NCBI GenBank assembly: GCA_944474755.1
Contig: OX104113.1
Span: 53,831,644-53,895,643, forward strand
Length of the DNA stretch: 64,000 nt
Direction of reading: 5' to 3'
Source of the DNA: Limnoperna fortunei
Taxonomy: Eukaryota > Mollusca > Bivalvia > Mytilida > Modiolidae
Under the pieces are notes generated by a model. The model was not told the origin of the DNA and searched no databases. It saw nothing but the letters and a program-made list of their open reading frames with translations. The position numbers and the translations under genes are program-made. Shown here piece by piece: positions 58,291 through 64,000 of the stretch. Position 1 is the stretch's first letter, and the number at the start of each line of letters is the position of its first letter.

Positions 58291-58739
58291 TGTTTGACAA
58301 TGCCAAAACAACCGCCCACCATACCTAATAACCATGTTTTTCGTTAAAAACAAGCCCCAGGTAAAATTATGAGTAGTGGTACCAAGTGCTGTAGTAACTC
58401 ATAACTGTTCCATTATAACTGAGATCATATACTTAATGAAGCATCATACCCCGTCCAAATTCATAATTTAGGGCCCAAAATGAGTGTTAATTTCTGTTTT
58501 ATAATTTTAGTAACAGCAGCCATGTTTGTCCAAATTTATAACAAGGTGCCCTATGCATTGACTGATTGATTGGATGCTTGCTTTACATCCAGCAATATTT
58601 CAGACAAGGACAAGTTAACAAACAATGATCAATTTAGGAAAAACCAACCAAAGGACAAACTTTCTGAATGCCACTGGAGAAGTATAGGGTATAGGTAGGG
58701 GCAGAAAGTTAACCTTTTGTAATGGCAACAAGCCTACTC

Positions 58740-58870
58740 TTTTGGACAGGGTGGCACTCTCCAAACAAGTTACCCCCCCCCCCCATAGTGGCATCCCCCA
58801 GTTGGCCACCAGGGGATACACTGGGCAAATCTGTAGGTCAAGCACTGTGAACCCTCACAGAATGATCTCA
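58740..58870. repeat. Second copy of the 47.1-kb dispersed repeat
   Basis: See the matching words at 47160-47230. It also contains a 14-C homopolymer (58771-58784), likely length-variable. Confidence 0.6.
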
Positions 58871-59214
58871 CAATACCCTAAGGACTATTATGGCCAAGTT
58901 TGAAAACAAAATTTGGGCAAGTGGATTTTTGAACAAGTTAAGGTAGGAATGATGCTATATGAGGACAAAGCTCACATGGACTTTTAGTTCAGGGGAGCTA
59001 AAAATAATGCAGTTGATAGTACAGATTTTTTTTCAAATTAATTTAAATGTCTTAAAATATAAAGTTGACTCAATGTTTCACTACTGTTGCTAAGCAGACT
59101 ATCCCACATATCTCTACATTTGTACAGAGATTGCTCAGTCAAATTCATAACTCTGTTTTGTAATATGCGTCCTTGATAGACACCCAAAATACAAGTCATT
59201 TTACTGTTTATAAG

Positions 59215-61461
59215 TTTATTTCAGTAAAATAAATTCCTCTTTACACTGAGTAGAGGTGTATAATGATCCTACACATATAACAATGTTTGTGCAGGGAGTT
59301 GGTGTGTAAACAAGGAAATCAAACACATTTTAATGTTAACTTGCTGTGTTTCTTTGGTACACTAAATAATTGCAAAATGTGTGTTATTCTTCCAACCGTT
59401 GCACTTTTTAAGAAACAAAATGTTTGATGATAAAATTATCAAATATATTTATAATCACTTTTGTCTAACATGTTTTGTCAATGACTTTAAATGCAACTTT
59501 ATGCCAATGAATATTTATTAACAAAGTATCTGAAGGTTCATCCTTGTTCACATACCAATTCAAGTCATCATAATAAAATGAAATTGTTTGATTTTAAATG
59601 AATCAATTAAAAATCACATCCCTTTGTACTAAATAAAAGATTTTCTAGATTTCACAGAAAATTTCAACAAATTACTGCAATATTTCAACAATCATGCAAA
59701 TACACAAAAAATATCTAACAAATAAATCCTTAAACTTGCAAAAATATGATGAAAAGTTTGCTGGACACCTTTTGTCCATAACATTAAACAATATTATTTA
59801 ACAGGAAAAAATAATGAATAATTATTGATAATATAGTGAAGTTCTACAGTCAAGATTTATTGAACTAACATGTAATACTTGTTTTGTAATAAAATCATAA
59901 AACAAAACACACAAGCTCAAGTCAGTAGGTAAGATCATCTTATTATGTGTCCCTTGAAACTTTACATCACATTTTTTTTGACAGGTGGGCCTACTTAATG
60001 ACTGTCAATGATGAGTTTATATATTAGAACTCAAAAATGTAGTCAGCTAAACATTATAAGCAAAATGGATTTCATACACATGAAAGAAATGAATCCTACC
60101 ACATGACAATGCTAAATGAATATGCAATTTTTGAACTCATTGCAAAATTCCTGCACTGGCCATTTTAAGGAAAAAATAATGCATATTTTCTACTTTAGCA
60201 AATTCCCCTATTAATAATAATTGGTGTATTTTCCATATGCATAGTTAGAATTCAGTGTTTAATTACAAATACAGATCTTATTGCATACAAGCATGTCAAG
60301 AAAGGCAATTATTTAAAAAAATTGCAAATCATCCAACTTGGTCAATGTGATATCTGAATGGACTAGACAATAACAAAACAAAAATGTACACCAAAAACGA
60401 TAATGGTCATAAAATCCACTTACATATGTTACATTTCTTACAATTTATATAAAATGTATATCTTGCATTCTACAAGAACTTAAGTGTGTAATGAAAGTTT
60501 TTCTTGACATCAACAGTTTTTAAGATCCTATTTTTTTTAAATAAAATAAAACAAGAATTACTGGTGTCACTTTTAATTTACTGGCTGCATACAATTATGT
60601 GCAATTTTATTGCACCTGAAAATTTTCAGTCATAATTTTTAGGATAGATTCCCAAAGCTCAATAAATATATTAAGTTGTGTTCCTTTCGACTCGCACTAA
60701 GAATATGACATACAACAACAAGATAAACATTTAAAGCTATTTACACAAGTTTTTAACCAGAGATTTATTACAGCAAATAATAAATAAATAAACTAACCTT
60801 TGGTTCATAACTACACATAAGACACAAAAGTATTGCATGGAGTATGCAAAAATTTATCTGTTATCTCCCTTTAAATAGTGCCAAATTTTTTTAACAGAGG
60901 GCTTGGTCAATGTAGAACTTGCAACAATTAAAAGAAATGTCTTACTATTAAGTAAAACAATATGTCTCCATATTTCACTTAAAACAGAATATTTACTACA
61001 ACCTATAACATCTTGAAAACTGCATGATATAAAGTGATTTGTAGCATACTACTGGCGTCATTGGGAAATTCAACAAACAATAAAATCACAATCACTTTTT
61101 TAAAGTTATTACACACACAAAAAATTTACAAATAAAAAGCATTTGGAGTAAAATAAAAATATTTGAATCTATATTTAATTATTGCAAAAATGAATTGACG
61201 GAAAAAATACCAATCAGTCTGGATAAGGATAAAAAAACAATTATGATTTGGCCACTTTGCACCCCTACTAGATTTAAAACATTAAAAGATACAGCAATTC
61301 TGTCCCATTAAAGCTTCTATCCTACATAACAGTTTAAACTGACATTTTTTTTTTCTGGAATGGTCAATATTAACCTAATTATCAACCTAAATTTCGTCCT
61401 AGGGACCATACTGATAAAATTAGAAAAGAATTGATCAAGTGAAACTTGATATATTAGCTAG
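59215..61461 (-). other. Putative long 3' UTR of a minus-strand gene
   Basis: AT-rich sequence free of ORFs and repeats runs from the stop of the exon at 61462 to a minus-strand AATAAA (TTTATT, 59215-59220). The absence of transposon debris contrasts with sequence to its left. Inferred. Confidence 0.35.
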
Positions 61462-61544
61462 CTATAAATAGAAGATGATGACGCCACTGGACAGAAAACC
61501 ATAGCACACCAATGCTACAAAGCAACAAGAAGATGACCTTCTTC
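61462..61544 (-). CDS. Candidate terminal exon of a membrane protein
   Basis: Minus strand: acceptor TTTGTTACAG, two bases, then 26 codons RRSSSCCFVALVCYGFLSSG plus VIIFYL and stop TAG (61462-61464). Basic/Cys residues followed by about 20 hydrophobic residues at the very C-terminus look like a tail anchor or last transmembrane helix. The protein is not recognised; upstream exons must lie right of the window or in 61.5-63.9 kb. Short, so moderate to low confidence. Confidence 0.4.
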
Positions 61545-63933
61545 CTGTAACAAAAGAAATTTATTAGTGATGCAGCTTTCCATGGAAGTGAAACGGCATA
61601 AAAAGAAGGAAAATTTGGCAAATGTCCTTTTATTTTGTAAAAATACATCAAAATTACTGTGGTTTTATTTATTTTTCATGGAAATCAATTTTCCTGGTTG
61701 AGGGAAGAAGACATTTCGTGGGATTCTAAAATGATTTGCTGATTGATAATAAAAGATTTAACATGACTTAATGCCTACTATTTTCTGTATTCATAAACAG
61801 TGTTACTCTGTACATTTCTAATTGACGGTTTTTTGTTTAAAAAAGAACATAAAGTAAAAAAAAAGATCAAATCTAATAAATAACAATTCACAGTATAGGT
61901 GTCACAAATTCCCTGGAGGGGAAGATTTGGCAAGAAACTTAACAACATAATTAGTGTCATTTAAAGATAGAAATCAGTAAACAGATTGTTTTATTGATCA
62001 TTACTTGTTTTATTGATCATTACTTCAATTAAGTATTTGTAATCAACACTTTTCAATGAAAAGGCACAACAGAAAGTACTTTCATTACTAATGGGAATAC
62101 ACAATTAAAACTAGAAAAGATTTTTTCCCCTTTAATTTCTGTTTAGTATCATACACACATTAAAGTTGTGTATAATGCAAAATCACAATCTCAATAAAAA
62201 AAACATTGTCCTTTTAAAATGTCTAAATGCTATTATTTGTTGAATTCTTAATTTCTTGGTTTGTCCTAACCCACGAAAATGACAATAAATTGGTATCCCA
62301 CTGATAAAAATGAACCCACAGTACTGAAGAGTTTTTTAATATTACAAAACAATCTTGTATGTAAATTAACATTAAATAAGGTTTATTTTATACAAAAGTT
62401 GTTTGTGGCAAGGCTGAAATAATTAACTGGCTATGTACCGTTTCACTGCAAAATAGTCACCAATACTTATTTTTCAGTTTAATACACCAATCTTGTGTGT
62501 CCACATATATTCCCAGAATGAAAAAATTCTTTTAAAGAATAAACACAGCACCTAGAACCATAATTGAAACCCATGGGCACACAATCTACTTAATATGACA
62601 AATATTACATATGTTTTAGTAATAATGATGAAATTATATATGATACGTGAAATGAAACTTTGATGCTTCAATTTCTGAAATGTCGAACTGAGGTAGAATC
62701 ATGACAGCATTACCTAGCAAAGAAATTGTTTGTGTATTAAATAATTAAAATTTGTTAAATAAATCTAATACAAATCTTTATAAAGCTCAAGAATAAGTAC
62801 AAGTAAAATACAATTTACACAAGTTATACCTGGGCATTACCTGTCAATTTTCTATATTGCAACACGTCAGCAGAACATTTGTACTAGAAGCATAATTTTA
62901 GCATGGTGAAATCAATAAAAAAAGTTTTTAAAATTGCAAAATGTTTAAAAAATAAAAGAATGAAAAAACCCTGAGCAAAATGGACATACCCAAAAGCTTC
63001 CAAGTGTAAAATAAAAGTTTGGTATTTTATTGATGGTAAATTTCTGTAAGGTTGGTAAATGTGAATACAGTTGAAAAATATGGACAATAGTGCCAACATT
63101 AATAATTAATATCAAATAACAGAAAGCAATTATACAAGTCACACTTTTATTTTTTTACTGATATGTTTATTATTTTTTTTTAGAAGAATTGTTACTAATA
63201 TGCACAATAAAAAAAATCATACAATCATGTGTAAACAATTTACCTTTTGCTTTTTTTATTACAATAAACATTTTTAGATATACCAATCCATATTTTTATT
63301 TATTTTGTTCTTCATGCAAGGAAAAAATTAAACAATGTGGTGCACAAAGATCTTGAGTGTTCCACAGTAAGAAACAATACATATCTTCAGGTATTTCAAG
63401 CTATTTACATGGTTTCATATGAATGGACAACAGCACTTTCCTGGCATTTTCTCCAGCTTTTATAATGACATGAACTGTCAATGGATTTTTCCTTGATGTT
63501 TGAAAATTTGGATACATGATCAAGAAATGTTCAAATGTCTTGTGTGTATAAACAGTTTAGGGTGTAAAAAATTGTAATTGTTAGATCTGAAAAACACATT
63601 ATTGCTAATTTTTATAACCAACAATTGAGGTAACAGCAAACAATTCAAAGCTGTATGCTAGTTATTTTCTGTTAAATTACTCCTTGTATAGAACACTAAC
63701 CTGTTACAAGGTTAATTGGTTTATTTTAATCTAGACAATAAGATGCTGTATCTTTTCAGATAAGGTTTGCATTCCTTCATATTTAAATCTGACAGCCACA
63801 AGATATCATTTTAATTGTTTTCCCATTTGTTTATCATGTCATATCAGCAATTTATATTTGTATGAGATGAAAATTACACAATATAAAATAGTTCATATAT
63901 AAAACTATACATATAAAAGATCAAAGCTTAAAT
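61545..63933. other. AT-rich, intron or UTR of the right-edge gene
   Basis: No exon, element or long ORF recognised. Confidence 0.35.
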
Positions 63934-63990
63934 TCACTTCGTTGGATCACTGCGTTTTAGCTCATTCAGAGAAAAACGAACACAGCAGCA
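63934..63990 (-). CDS. Possible alternative terminal exon at the window edge
   Basis: Minus strand after an AG (63991-63992): CCCVRFSLNELKRSDPTK then TGA (63934-63936). An in-frame TAG lies just upstream, so coding must begin at this acceptor or inside. Like 61462-61544 it begins with a Cys cluster. The two could be alternative C-termini of one gene, but 18 codons are weak evidence and the acceptor context is cut off by the window edge. Confidence 0.2.
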   Translation of the reverse strand, partial: CCCVRFSLNELKRSDPTK

Positions 63991-64000
63991 CTATTTCTTG

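Overview
The window is eukaryotic, AT-rich and intron-rich. Its repeat content (tRNA-derived SINEs with the body 'CCGGAGTACCCGGAG', 'AATCAATCAATC' tails, 'TTTTAGCTCACCTG' and 'GACGGACGGAC' dispersed repeats, non-LTR retrotransposon remains) points to a bivalve mollusc. The species cannot be fixed from sequence alone. Coding sequence is a small fraction; introns, UTRs and transposon debris fill the rest.

Three host genes can be reconstructed exon by exon. (1) 4835-7605 (+): a neuroglobin/globin-X-like globin in three exons, with a Src-like myristoylation plus polybasic N-terminus, proximal His kept, distal E7 position Asp, and a one-base frame conflict at an A6 run in exon 1. (2) 14809-8105 (-): a five-exon FAXC (failed axon connections)/CDR-type GST-fold gene, tail to tail with the globin. 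(3) 40829-52338 (+): an angiomotin (AMOT) family gene in at least 13 coding exons, with two PPxY motifs, the RQEPQG block, the AMOT coiled-coil domain and a hydrophobic C-terminus. This is a Hippo-pathway/tight-junction scaffold. Weaker evidence supports an orphan coding exon at 30708-30924 (+) and a minus-strand gene at the right edge (terminal exon 61462-61544, a possible second terminal exon 63934-63990, and a long 3' UTR down to about 59.2 kb).

Between 16.6 and 36 kb lies a transposon-rich stretch. It contains a 5'-truncated LINE with endonuclease and reverse transcriptase parts (31.1-34.4 kb, -) broken by a 7-bp tandem duplication, four or more related LINE fragments (one nested in a SINE, one nested in a 42-bp minisatellite), a 9-bp-TSD Mutator-like MITE (35.6-36.1 kb), and a 437-bp miniature LTR element (18764-19200). 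The miniature LTR element has LTRs of 175/178 bp, a 4-bp TSD, PBS and PPT candidates, and a tRNA-like A-box/B-box promoter inside each LTR. It is the best candidate for an undescribed system here. A pogo/Tigger-type non-autonomous element (55.1-56.0 kb) and several tandem arrays lie downstream of AMOT.
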